Source: Geomonas diazotrophica
GTDB taxonomy: Bacteria > Desulfobacterota > Desulfuromonadia > Geobacterales > Geobacteraceae
Length of the DNA stretch: 64,000 nucleotides
Assembly (NCBI RefSeq): GCF_018919385.1
Contig: NZ_JAHLMF010000011.1
Span: 124,001 to 188,000 of the forward strand
Direction of reading: 5' to 3'
Every line of letters begins with the position of its first letter. Within the stretch, counting starts at the first letter, position 1. Below the pieces are notes generated by a model. It was given only the letters and a program-made list of their open reading frames with translations. It did not search any database and had not been told where the DNA came from. A program made the translations under genes and the position numbers. Positions 47,498-56,101 of the stretch are shown here, in pieces.

Positions 47498-48159
47498 GAG
47501 GGGCCCTTCGCCTCCCCGGGGGCGGGACCTTCGTTGAGCCACTTCATCATGACGCTGCTCACCGGGTTGCGCCTGCGGAATTCGTTGCGCACGAAGTCCA
47601 TGAGCCGGTTTAACAGGTCCTCGAACTGCGCCCACTCCTTCTTCAGGTCTTCGACGGCGAGGGCATTCTGCGGCTCCCTCTGCACCCGGCGCAGCAGTTC
47701 CTCCAGGCGCTCCTGGGCCGTCTTCTGCTGGGTCAGGAGGTCCTTCCCCGTCCTGGTGAACTCTTCCGACAAAAAGAGGCTCTGCTTCTGAAAGATCTCG
47801 GAGAAGCTCTCGCCGGTCCCCCTTATCGTCCTCAGCTGTTTCTCCGCCTGAGCCCGCTCACCCTGCCCTATCGAGGCCAGGAATTCCCTCCCCAACCGCA
47901 ACTGGTCGATCAGGGCGGCGTAGAGTCTCGCCAGGGCGTCGGATTTATTCTCCTGCTGGACGATCTGTTCGCAAAGCCCCTCCCGGAACAGCTTCAGGGC
48001 CCGTTCCGCCTCTCCCTGCATGCGCACCCTGAAATCATGGCAACTCTGCTGGGTTACCTGCCTTATGAAAAAATTGACGGCCCAGTAGGTCGCCCCTATC
48101 CAGATGACGAGCAGCGTAGCCCCCGCCGCACAGTAGTAGATCAGTTCGCTGGTACTCAT
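47494..48159 (-). CDS. Membrane-anchored coiled-coil protein
   Basis: The 221-residue protein has one N-terminal membrane helix (about 6-27) and a long helical body with heptad-like Leu/Glu/Arg patterns (about 35-200). The start at 48159 has a GGAGGAG site; the frame continues upstream to 48273 without support. No catalytic motif is seen. The layout resembles structural or receptor-like membrane proteins. Function unknown. Confidence 0.7.
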   Translation of the reverse strand: MSTSELIYYCAAGATLLVIWIGATYWAVNFFIRQVTQQSCHDFRVRMQGEAERALKLFREGLCEQIVQQENKSDALARLYAALIDQLRLGREFLASIGQGERAQAEKQLRTIRGTGESFSEIFQKQSLFLSEEFTRTGKDLLTQQKTAQERLEELLRRVQREPQNALAVEDLKKEWAQFEDLLNRLMDFVRNEFRRRNPVSSVMMKWLNEGPAPGEAKGPS

Positions 48160-48546
48160 ACGACTCCTCCGGGCCGGATATCGCCCCCGATGAAGCGACA
48201 TCACGATGAACAAGGCTAAGGGATAAACCGATTCAATGAAAGCGGGTAACCGCGTTACTTTGCGTATCGGCAAACCTGCACCTTTCTCCAGCTAAAAGAG
48301 CCGTGAAAAATGAAGCCGTATACAGGTGCATCGCTTGCTAAACCGAGATTACAACCTAAACTAACACTTTGTTATTGCTGGATCATTGGACGTTACTTTT
48401 GGGAAAAGGCTTTACCGCCGGACAAAGTCACGACAGTTCCGGCATTTATGACACAAGCTTGCGGCAACAGAGCGATCGATGTCTCCACGACATCGCCCTC
48501 GTCCACATGTTGCCTTCACTGATCCATTCATCTCCAGGAGGACGGC
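48160..48546 (+). promoter_or_regulatory. 387-bp leader region of the cbb3 locus
   Basis: No gene is seen. It contains a 7-bp-arm palindrome CGATGTC-N5-GACATCG (48477-48495), 52 bp before the ccoN start, and a segment (about 48250-48270) related to the inverted repeat at 56793-56884. AGGAGG lies just before ccoN. A promoter could not be assigned with confidence. Confidence 0.4.
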
Positions 48547-49950
48547 ATGAACCAACAGGAAGGGTACGCTGACGACATCGTCAAGGGGTTTGTGATCTGG
48601 AGCATGGTATGGGGGCTGGTGGCCGTGCTGGTCGGCGTCTTCATCTCGTTCCAGATCGCCTTCCCGCAGCTCAACTTCCCCCCCTACCTCACCTACGGCC
48701 GGCTGCGCCCGATCCACACCAACGCCGGGATCTTCGGCTGGGGCATCGGCAGTTTCATGGCCTTCTTCATCTACATCACCCAGCGCCTTACGCGCACGAG
48801 CCTGTGGAGTCCGGGGCTGGCGAAGGTCCAGCTCTGGCTCTTCAACGTGGTGATCGCGCTGGCGGCGGTGACGCTGGCCATGGGGATGAACCGCTCCAAG
48901 GAATACGCCGAGCTGGAATGGCCGGTGGCAAGCCTCGTCGTGGTGCTCTGGGTGATCTTCGCAGTGAACATCGTGATGACCATCGTGAAAAGGCGCGAGG
49001 AGCAGATGTACATCTCGCTCTGGTACATCCTGGCCACCCTGGTCGGGGTCGCCGTACTCTACCTGGTGAACAACGCCGCGATTCCGGTCTCCCTCACCAA
49101 GTCCTACTCCGCCTACGCCGGCGCCAACGACGCCAACGTCCAGTGGTGGTACGGGCACAACGCGGTGGCCATGGTGCTCACCACGCCGCCTCTGGCCATC
49201 TTCTACTACTTCCTCCCCAAGGCGACCGGGGTCCCCATCTACAGCCACCGGATGGGGGTGGTCGCCTTCTGGAGCCTCATCTTCATGTATCTCTGGACCG
49301 GGGCGCACCACCTGCTCTGGACGCCGGTCCCCGACTGGGTGCAGACGCTCGCCATGGGCTTCTCGGTGATGCTGATCGCGCCCTCCTGGGCCGCCGTCTT
49401 CAACGGCTACTTCTCGATGAACGGACAGTGGCACCAGATGCGCGAGAACTACCTGGTCAAGTTCCTGATCTTCGGCATCACCTTCTACGGGATGCAGACG
49501 CTGCAGGGCCCCTCGCAGGCGGTGCGCACCTTCTCCGCCTTCATCCACTACACCGACTGGGTCCCCGGCCACGTGCACATGGGGACGCTGGGGTGGGTCT
49601 CGCTGGTGCTCTTCGCGGCCATCTACTACACCGTCCCCAGGCTCTACCACACCGAGGTCTATAGCGTCCCGCTGGCCAACGTGCACTTCTGGCTGGTCCT
49701 GACCGGGCAGCTCATCTTCTCCATCACCATGTGGATCGCCGGCGTGCAGCAGGCGGCCATGCTGAACGCGACCAACCCGGACGGAAGCCTGCACTACAGC
49801 TTCATCGAGACCATGGTGGAACTCTACCCCTATTGGCACATGCGGGCCCTGGGCGGGGTGATCTATCTCGCGGGGCTCCTCGTCTTCCTCTACAACATCT
49901 ACCAGACCATCGCCGGCGGCAAGGCCCAGGCCGCGGCGCAAAGAGCCTAG
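48547..49950 (+). CDS. ccoN: cbb3-type cytochrome c oxidase subunit I
   Basis: The 467-residue catalytic subunit has about 12 helices. Key sites are IHTNAGIFGWGIGSF (haem b His, about 58), WWYGHNAVAMVLT (CuB His), YSHRMGVVAFWSLIFMYLWTGAHHLLW (the Tyr of this helix is the one cross-linked in cbb3 enzymes, with two CuB His), and HYTDWVPGHVHMG (haem b3/b His). It reduces oxygen at low concentration and pumps protons. Note the NO-reductase-type Glu pair is absent, so it is an oxidase. Confidence 0.95.
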   Translation: MNQQEGYADDIVKGFVIWSMVWGLVAVLVGVFISFQIAFPQLNFPPYLTYGRLRPIHTNAGIFGWGIGSFMAFFIYITQRLTRTSLWSPGLAKVQLWLFNVVIALAAVTLAMGMNRSKEYAELEWPVASLVVVLWVIFAVNIVMTIVKRREEQMYISLWYILATLVGVAVLYLVNNAAIPVSLTKSYSAYAGANDANVQWWYGHNAVAMVLTTPPLAIFYYFLPKATGVPIYSHRMGVVAFWSLIFMYLWTGAHHLLWTPVPDWVQTLAMGFSVMLIAPSWAAVFNGYFSMNGQWHQMRENYLVKFLIFGITFYGMQTLQGPSQAVRTFSAFIHYTDWVPGHVHMGTLGWVSLVLFAAIYYTVPRLYHTEVYSVPLANVHFWLVLTGQLIFSITMWIAGVQQAAMLNATNPDGSLHYSFIETMVELYPYWHMRALGGVIYLAGLLVFLYNIYQTIAGGKAQAAAQRA

Positions 49951-49962
49951 GGAGGAGACGCC

Positions 49963-50826
49963 ATGATAGAGAAGAAGCCCATCATATTCCTGCTCCTGGC
50001 CACGCTGACCATCCTGGTCGGCACCGTGATCACCATGGTCCTCCCCTTCCGCTGGATCAACGACCCGAAGCTCGCCATCGCCTCGGTGAAGCCCTACACC
50101 CCGCTGCAGCTCGAGGGGCGCGACATCTACATCCGCGAAGGGTGCAACAACTGCCACACCCAGACGGTGCGCCCGCTCCTCTCCGACACGGAGCGCTACG
50201 GTGAGTACTCGAAAAGCGGCGAGTTCGTCTACGACCAGCCGTTTCTCTGGGGCTCGCGCCGTAACGGCCCGGACCTCGCGAGGATCGGCGGCAAGTACCC
50301 GGACGCGTGGCACGTGAAGCACATGAAGGACCCGCGCTCCATGGTGCCCCGCTCCAACATGCCCTCCTACGACTTCTTGAACCGGCCGCTCGACACTAGC
50401 CTCTCCGAGAAGAAGATGAAGGCGCTCAAGTTCCCCTACACCCCGGCCGACATCCAGGCGCTGCAGGGAAAGAGCGAAATGGATGCCATCATCGCCTACA
50501 TGCAGAAGGTGGGCAACGACATCCCCTGGAGAAAGACCGGCAAGGCGGAGGTCTTGGGCGAGCTGAAGAACCCGTTCCAGGGCAACATGAGCGTCCTCCC
50601 CGAAGGGCAGAAGCTCTACGCAGAGCACTGCGCGCAGTGCCACGGCATCGAGCTTAAGGGCGAGGTGGGGCCGGACCTGCGCGACCTGGACCAGCCCGAC
50701 GCCAAGGTGTTCACCAGCGTCTACGGCGGCATCGCCGCCGGCGGCATGCCCTCCTTCGGCGACACCTTGGGCAAGGAGCGCACCTGGAAGGTGGTCACCT
50801 ACCTGAAGTCCGTGCACAGGAAGTGA
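49963..50826 (+). CDS. ccoO: cbb3 oxidase subunit II (CcoO) fused to an extra cytochrome c domain
   Basis: The 287-residue protein has a membrane anchor (about 6-28), a CcoO haem c domain with CNNCH (61-65), the GPDLARIGGKYPDAWH and MPSY motifs, and then an added cytochrome c domain with CAQCH (223-227) and GGMPSFGDTL (the Met ligand). Ordinary CcoO (about 200 residues) ends near residue 185. The extra domain resembles one half of CcoP. Confidence 0.92.
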   Translation: MIEKKPIIFLLLATLTILVGTVITMVLPFRWINDPKLAIASVKPYTPLQLEGRDIYIREGCNNCHTQTVRPLLSDTERYGEYSKSGEFVYDQPFLWGSRRNGPDLARIGGKYPDAWHVKHMKDPRSMVPRSNMPSYDFLNRPLDTSLSEKKMKALKFPYTPADIQALQGKSEMDAIIAYMQKVGNDIPWRKTGKAEVLGELKNPFQGNMSVLPEGQKLYAEHCAQCHGIELKGEVGPDLRDLDQPDAKVFTSVYGGIAAGGMPSFGDTLGKERTWKVVTYLKSVHRK

Positions 50827-50827
50827 C

Positions 50828-51013
50828 ATGGACAGCGCAAGCATCTACTACCTGGGGGTGACCCTGCTCCTCTTCCTGGTCTTCGCCGCCATCGTGGCGC
50901 GCACCTACAGCCGTAAACAGAAGGCGAAGGGGGAGCAACCCAAATACCGGATGATGGACGACGACTACCCGAGCGACGAGAAAAAAGGAGGACGCGATGT
51001 CCGACGAAAATAA
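50828..51013 (+). CDS. ccoQ: CcoQ-like small subunit
   Basis: The 61-residue protein has one membrane helix (about 6-26) and a charged tail KYRMMDDDYPSDEKK. It starts 1 bp after ccoO and overlaps ccoP by 17 bp. The size and position match CcoQ, which stabilises the oxidase complex. Its tail is related to that of CcoS (RMLDDDE). Confidence 0.78.
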   Translation: MDSASIYYLGVTLLLFLVFAAIVARTYSRKQKAKGEQPKYRMMDDDYPSDEKKGGRDVRRK

Positions 51014-51488
51014 AGAGTACGACGGCATCAGGTACCGCGCCGAGAAGAACTCCCCGCTGGTGTTCAGGATCCTGTTCTTCGGCCTTGTGACCTGGGGAAT
51101 CATCTTCATGGCCTATTACCTGTTCAGCGGCTGGAGCTCCTACGGCGAGTTCGCCGAGGTCAAGAAGGCCAAGGAGGCGCGCCTCGCCGTGCAGGGGGAG
51201 AAGGCGGCCGCCGGCCAGGCGGTTCCGGCACACGAGGAGATCAGGACCGCGGACCTCGCCGCGGAGGGTAAGAAGGAGTTCGCCGCCCGCTGCGCCTCCT
51301 GCCACGGCGCCGACGCCAAGGGGGGGATCGGCCCCGACCTTACCGCGAAAAAGTACAAATACGGCAGGACCGCCCCGGAGGTGACCACCAGCATCAGTGA
51401 CGGGCGCCCGGGCGGCATGCCGGGCTTCAAGAACGAACTCTCCGGCGACAAGATGCAGGGGCTGGTCCAGTACGTCCTGTCGCTTTGA
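50997..51488 (+). CDS. ccoP: cbb3 oxidase subunit III (CcoP) with only one haem c motif
   Basis: The 163-residue protein has a membrane helix (about 22-44; PLVFRILFFGLVTWGIIF) and one cytochrome c domain with CASCH (99-103) and GGMPGF as the Met ligand. Canonical CcoP is near 300 residues with two haems. The second haem appears to have moved to the C-terminus of CcoO. The overlap with ccoQ and the TTGA overlap with ccoG mark one operon. Confidence 0.9.
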   Translation: MSDENKEYDGIRYRAEKNSPLVFRILFFGLVTWGIIFMAYYLFSGWSSYGEFAEVKKAKEARLAVQGEKAAAGQAVPAHEEIRTADLAAEGKKEFAARCASCHGADAKGGIGPDLTAKKYKYGRTAPEVTTSISDGRPGGMPGFKNELSGDKMQGLVQYVLSL

Positions 51489-52708
51489 AGACAGTACCGT
51501 TGAAGAAGTGGCGCATCGCCCCCTGGCGCAAGGGGGTGCAGTGGCTCGCCACGCTGCTCATCCTGGTGATCCCGTTCGTCCGTCCCGGCGGCGAATCGCT
51601 GCTGCGGCTGGACGCGGGCACGAGGACGCTCCTTTTTTTCGGTGCAAAGCTGCGCATCGAGGAGTTCTACCTGCTCCTCATCGTGGTGCTGATCCTGGTC
51701 TTCGCCTTCTTGTTCGTCACCATGCTCTTTGGCAGGGTCTGGTGCGGCTGGCTCTGCCCCCAGACCACGCTTGGCGATCTTGCCGACTGGTTCGACGCCC
51801 GGACCCGGGTCCTGCCTGCGCCGGCGCGTGCCGCGCTGAGGCTGCTTTGGCATCTCGCCCTCTCGGCACTGGTGGCCGCGAACCTGGTCTGGTACTTCAT
51901 CGCCCCGCCCGATTTCTTCGCGCGGATTGCCGCGGGGAAGCTGGGGGCGGTGGCGGGGATCTCCCTCACCGTGACGGCGCTCATCGTCTACCTCGACCTC
52001 GCCTTCGTGCGGCGCCGGTTCTGCAAGAGCGTCTGCCCCTACGGTCGGATCCAGCTGATGACCATGGAGCGCGGCACGCTCACCCTGGAGTTCGACCCGG
52101 AGCTCAAGGGGGTCTGCCTGCGCTGCGGCGCCTGCGTCAGGGCCTGTCCCACCGGGATCGACATCCGCCAGGGTCTGCAGATCGAGTGCATCAACTGCGG
52201 CCGCTGCCTGGACGCGTGCCGTGACGTGTTCGCCCCGCGCAAAAGCGGAGGACTGATCCATTACACCTTCGGGCCGCGGGGTCCCGACGGGTCGCGGCCG
52301 GTTAACAAAAAGGCGCTCCTTTTGGGGGGCGTGCTCCTGTTGCTGGTGGCCCTGCTGGTCTTCGAGGCGACCACGCGCCAGGAAGCGACTCTCAAGGTAC
52401 AGCGCGCCGAAAGCGGCGAGGTGAAGCGGCTGCCGGACGGCTCGCTGGTGAACTTCTACTCCGTATTCCTGGAGAACCGCGGCGGCGCGCCCCGGACCTT
52501 TTCGTTGGAGGCGGCGCCCTTGCCGGGATACCGGGTGGAGCTCGTCGGCCCGGTGCGGGAGATAACGCTGGCGGCGAACGCCAACAGGAAGATCGGGTTC
52601 GCCTTGAAGCTCAATCCGGCGCCGGCGCCGGGAATGCAGGTAGAGCTGAGGCTCGTCTCCGGCGACAAGGTGGTGGCGGCAAGCCCGCTGCCGGTCGCCG
52701 TGCAGTAG
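51485..52708 (+). CDS. ccoG: Cytochrome oxidase accessory protein CcoG (FixG/RdxA type)
   Basis: The 407-residue polyferredoxin-like membrane protein has about five helices. Cysteine motifs WCGWLCPQ, CKSVCPYGRIQ, CLRCGACVRACPTGIDI and CINCGRCLDAC bind Fe-S clusters, and it ends in a C-terminal Ig-like domain (about 300-400). CcoG reduces copper for cbb3 assembly. It starts with TTG at 51485, overlapping the ccoP stop (TTGA); no ATG is suitably placed before the motifs. Confidence 0.92.
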   Translation: MKTVPLKKWRIAPWRKGVQWLATLLILVIPFVRPGGESLLRLDAGTRTLLFFGAKLRIEEFYLLLIVVLILVFAFLFVTMLFGRVWCGWLCPQTTLGDLADWFDARTRVLPAPARAALRLLWHLALSALVAANLVWYFIAPPDFFARIAAGKLGAVAGISLTVTALIVYLDLAFVRRRFCKSVCPYGRIQLMTMERGTLTLEFDPELKGVCLRCGACVRACPTGIDIRQGLQIECINCGRCLDACRDVFAPRKSGGLIHYTFGPRGPDGSRPVNKKALLLGGVLLLLVALLVFEATTRQEATLKVQRAESGEVKRLPDGSLVNFYSVFLENRGGAPRTFSLEAAPLPGYRVELVGPVREITLAANANRKIGFALKLNPAPAPGMQVELRLVSGDKVVAASPLPVAVQ

Positions 52709-52740
52709 CGCGGAAAGCGATGCAGATCACGGTACGGCGG

Positions 52741-52920
52741 CGCCCTCACCCCTGCCCCTCTCCCGGAGGGCGAGGCTGGTGGAGCACCTTGTTCCGCGCT
52801 GGAATACTCATCGCTTCTCCAGCGAGGGGTACCCCCCTGTGACAGACTGCGCTCAATTACGACGCCCCCCGTCCGTCCCCTCGCCCACCGGGAGAGGGTG
52901 GCCGGAGGCCGGGTGAGGGC
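52741..52920. repeat. Pair of GC-rich hairpin repeats in opposite orientation inside the cco locus
   Basis: Copy 1 (52741-52775) and copy 2 (52877-52920) belong to the family seen at 37973-38187 and face each other across a 100-bp centre. They interrupt the ccoG-fixH junction. Confidence 0.75.
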
Positions 52921-52941
52921 TTTTCGATGAAGGAAGAAACC

Positions 52942-53397
52942 ATGCAAAAAAGAGTCACCATATCGTCGTGCCGCTGGCAGTTGGCCATCCTGCTTTTACT
53001 GGCGGTATTTCTCCTCGGGATGGGCACCAGCATATTCATCTCGTTCGAACGCGGGAGCCGGGTCACCGACACCGACTACTACCAAAACGGCCTCAACTAC
53101 GCCAAGACCAGGAGCGGCGCGTACAACCCCGGCCTGGACTGGGTCATGTCCGCCTCGCTTGCCGGCAGCGATCTGCAGGTCCGGGTGCACGACGAGAAGG
53201 GGGCCCCGGTCGCCGGCGGAAGCCTCTTGTTCCAGACCAGGCGCGGCAACGAGAAGGAGGTGCTGACGCTGGCGGAATCCGCGCCAGGTGTCTTCGTCGC
53301 CCGCTGGCCAGTCTCCGGGCAGGCCGAGCTGCGCGGCGAGCTCCTCTTCACCAAGGGAGAGGCGGTCGCCTCCCAGAAAGTGGTGTTCTTCAATTGA
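52942..53397 (+). CDS. FixH-family protein
   Basis: The protein of about 151 residues has a short N-terminus, a membrane helix (about 13-35) and a FixH-type beta domain (TDYYQNGLNYAK then GQAELRGELLF). FixH/CcoH assists cbb3 assembly together with CcoG, CcoI and CcoS, its exact neighbours. The start at 52942 is favoured by AAGGAAG; an in-frame ATG at 52927 lacks a site. Its stop overlaps the TTG start of ccoI. Confidence 0.85.
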   Translation: MQKRVTISSCRWQLAILLLLAVFLLGMGTSIFISFERGSRVTDTDYYQNGLNYAKTRSGAYNPGLDWVMSASLAGSDLQVRVHDEKGAPVAGGSLLFQTRRGNEKEVLTLAESAPGVFVARWPVSGQAELRGELLFTKGEAVASQKVVFFN

Positions 53398-55814
53398 GAG
53401 GCGCGCTGGCACCCTGTTTCCATTGCGGCGGTGAGATACCGCCGGGCATGCTGGTCGAGGAGCGCACCCCTGACTCGGTGCTCTCCTTTTGCTGCCACGG
53501 CTGCCACGGCGCCTACCTCCTTATAAGCGGGTCGGGGCTCGCCGACTACTACCGCCGGCGCGACTGGCAGGAAACGGGGCTGATCCCCCGGGCCTTCAAG
53601 GGGGAGCACCGTGACGCCTACCTGTCCAGCTTCGTCTACGCCACCGCCGAGGGAAGCGTCATCGACATCATCATCGACGGTATCCGCTGCGCCTCCTGCG
53701 TCTGGCTGAACGAAAAGATCATCGGCGCGATCCCCGGCGTCACCGAGGCCCGGGTCAACTACGCAACCGGCCGGGCCAGGGTCCGCTTCGACCCGGACCG
53801 GATCACGCCCGCCGCCATATTCAACCGCATCGACCAGATCGGCTACGTCCCCCGCCCCTACACCGAGGACGCAGCGCGGGAGGCGGGGCAGCGGGTGCAG
53901 AAGGATCTCCTGGTCCGCTTCGGCACCGCCTTCTTCCTCAGCATGCAGCTCATGGCATACGCCTTCGCCCTCTACGCCGGCTACTTCCAGGGGATCGAGC
54001 CGCAGATGAAGGGGTACCTGCAGCTCTTCTCGCTCCTGGTCACGACGCCGGTGGTCTTCTACTGCGGCTGGCCCTTTCTCTCCGGCGCCTGGCGCGGCAT
54101 CTGCAACGGCGCTCCCAACATGGAGCTCCTGATCGCCATCGGCGCCCTCTCCTCCTACGGCTACAGCGTCTACGCGACCTTTGCCGGGGGCGAGGTCTAC
54201 TTCGAAACCGCCGCGATGATCGTCACCCTGATCCTCGCCGGGCGGCTCCTGGAAAATGGCGCCAAGCGGCGCGCCTCCAGCGGGATCGGGAGGCTTTTGG
54301 AGCTTTGCTCGGGGCAGGCGCAGCGCTTTGCCGGGGATAAGCTGGAGACCGTGGAGCCCTCGCAGCTCTCCCCGGGCGACCTGATCCTGGTTGCCCCGGG
54401 GGAGAGGTTCCCGGTGGACGGGACGGTAATGGAAGGGAGCAGCGATGTCGACGAATCGGCCGCGACCGGAGAGCCGCTGCCGCAGCTGAAAAAGGCAGGC
54501 GACCAGGTCATCGCCGGGAGCAGCAACCTGACCGGCGCCCTGCGCGTGGCCTGCCTCAGGAAGGCCGGGGAGAGCTTCATCGCCAGGGTGGCGCACCTCG
54601 TGGAGGAGGCCCAGAGCCGGCGCGCACCCATCCAGGCCATCGCCGACCGGGTCAGCGCCTACTTCGTCCCGGCCGTCCTCACCCTCTCCGTGGCGACCTT
54701 TTGCTGGCACTACAGCCAGGGAAGGTCGTTGGGGGCGAGCCTCATGGTGGCGCTCGCCGTGCTGGTGATCGCCTGTCCCTGCGCGCTTGGTCTCGCAACC
54801 CCGACCGCCATCCTGGCCGGGACCGGCGCCGCCGCGGCCCTCGGGGTCGTGTTCAAGGGAGGCGACGTGCTGGAGCGGTTGAGCCGCGTCAGCGTCGCGG
54901 TCTTCGACAAGACCGGCACCCTCACCCGGGGCGCTCCCATGCTGGTCGACATACAGGCTGCGCCGGGGATGACGCCGCGCCAGGTGCTGGCGCTGGCCGC
55001 CGCGGTGGAATGCGGCTCCCTGCACCCCATCGCCAAGGCGGTGCGCGACTACGCTGCCCGGCACGACATCGAGTATCCCGCCGGGACCGAACTGGTGACG
55101 CTTGCCGGCGCCGGGGTCACGGGCCGAGTGGCGAGCGAGACGGCGGCCCTGGGAAGCGTTCCGTTTTTGGAGCGCCTGGGGGTCTCGGGTATCCCGACCG
55201 AGCTGGCATCGCCGGAGGGGGGGATGCTGGTGGGAGTCGCCCACAAGGGGCGCTACTGCGGCACCCTCACCTTCAAGGACCGCATGCGGGACGACGCCCC
55301 CGGCGTGGTCTCCTACTTCCGGCGCAAGGGAATCGACACCCTGCTTTTAAGCGGCGACCGCCAGGAGTGCACCGACAAGGTCGCCAAAAGCGCCGGGGTG
55401 GCCAAGGGGGTGGGCTCGCTCTCCCCTGCGGACAAAACCAGGGAGATAGAAAAGCTCCAGCGAGAAGGCGCGACGGTCTTGATGGTGGGGGACGGCATCA
55501 ACGACGCCCCGGCACTCTCAGCCGCCGACGTCGGCTGCGCGGTCGCCGGTGGGACCGACATCGCCCTGGAGACCTCGGACCTGGTCCTCGCCAAGCCGGA
55601 CCTTGAGCGCCTTTCGCTCGCGCACAGGATAGCGCGGCGCACCATGGCGGTGGTCCGGCAGAACCTTGTCTGGGCCTTTCTTTACAACCTGATCGGCATC
55701 CCGCTCGCCATGACCGGGCGCCTCACCCCGATCTACGCGGCGGCCGCCATGGCGCTCAGCTCCGTCTGCGTGGTCGGCAACTCGCTGAGGCTTATGAGGA
55801 CTCCGGATGAATAA
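53394..55814 (+). CDS. ccoI: Copper-transporting P-type ATPase CcoI (FixI type)
   Basis: The 806-residue P1B-type ATPase has an N-terminal cysteine-rich segment (CFHCGG, CCHGCHGAY), an HMA domain (IRCASCVW, about 95-160), about eight helices, the metal-site CPC (ACPCALGLATP), the phosphorylation motif DKTGTLTRG and GDGINDAPALSAAD. It delivers copper for the CuB site of cbb3. Start: the TTG at 53394, which overlaps the fixH stop (TTGA) and keeps the CFHCGG segment; the next ATG at about 53449 would cut it off. Confidence 0.93.
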   Translation: MRGALAPCFHCGGEIPPGMLVEERTPDSVLSFCCHGCHGAYLLISGSGLADYYRRRDWQETGLIPRAFKGEHRDAYLSSFVYATAEGSVIDIIIDGIRCASCVWLNEKIIGAIPGVTEARVNYATGRARVRFDPDRITPAAIFNRIDQIGYVPRPYTEDAAREAGQRVQKDLLVRFGTAFFLSMQLMAYAFALYAGYFQGIEPQMKGYLQLFSLLVTTPVVFYCGWPFLSGAWRGICNGAPNMELLIAIGALSSYGYSVYATFAGGEVYFETAAMIVTLILAGRLLENGAKRRASSGIGRLLELCSGQAQRFAGDKLETVEPSQLSPGDLILVAPGERFPVDGTVMEGSSDVDESAATGEPLPQLKKAGDQVIAGSSNLTGALRVACLRKAGESFIARVAHLVEEAQSRRAPIQAIADRVSAYFVPAVLTLSVATFCWHYSQGRSLGASLMVALAVLVIACPCALGLATPTAILAGTGAAAALGVVFKGGDVLERLSRVSVAVFDKTGTLTRGAPMLVDIQAAPGMTPRQVLALAAAVECGSLHPIAKAVRDYAARHDIEYPAGTELVTLAGAGVTGRVASETAALGSVPFLERLGVSGIPTELASPEGGMLVGVAHKGRYCGTLTFKDRMRDDAPGVVSYFRRKGIDTLLLSGDRQECTDKVAKSAGVAKGVGSLSPADKTREIEKLQREGATVLMVGDGINDAPALSAADVGCAVAGGTDIALETSDLVLAKPDLERLSLAHRIARRTMAVVRQNLVWAFLYNLIGIPLAMTGRLTPIYAAAAMALSSVCVVGNSLRLMRTPDE

Positions 55815-56082
55815 CTCGCTTTTCGCACTTATTGGACTATCCTTCTTCCTTGGCTGCGGCTGCTGGCTCTTCTTCCTGTGGGGGGTGCAAAAGGGTGAAT
55901 TCAACGACCTGGAGCGCCCAAAGCACAGGATGCTCGATGACGACGAGGCCCCGCTCCCTGCCCGTAGCGAGGGTTCCCCTCCCCTGCCCGTCCCTCCTTC
56001 CGAGCATGAACTCACCCTGTCCCACCGCCCTCCGGAGCCCCCGGAAGCGGAAGCGCAGGCGGGGGCGGTGCCGCACCGATAA
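55807..56082 (+). CDS. ccoS: cbb3 oxidase assembly protein CcoS
   Basis: The 91-residue protein has one N-terminal helix (about 5-27) followed by the CcoS signature WGVQKGEFNDLERPKHRML. CcoS is needed for cofactor insertion into CcoN. The start overlaps the end of ccoI by 8 bp. The long Pro/Glu-rich tail is unusual. Confidence 0.9.
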   Translation: MNNSLFALIGLSFFLGCGCWLFFLWGVQKGEFNDLERPKHRMLDDDEAPLPARSEGSPPLPVPPSEHELTLSHRPPEPPEAEAQAGAVPHR

Positions 56083-56101
56083 CACCTACAGGAGACCGCC
56101 T

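Noticed and set aside
48450-48466. A sigma-54 promoter before ccoN (TGACAC...TTGC)
   Set aside because: The -24/-12 spacing is one base short and the GG of the -24 element is GA.
52968-53393. CcoI starting at 52968 with 142 extra N-terminal residues
   Set aside because: That stretch is the FixH gene read in another frame; the TTG at 53394 keeps the cysteine motif and couples to the FixH stop.
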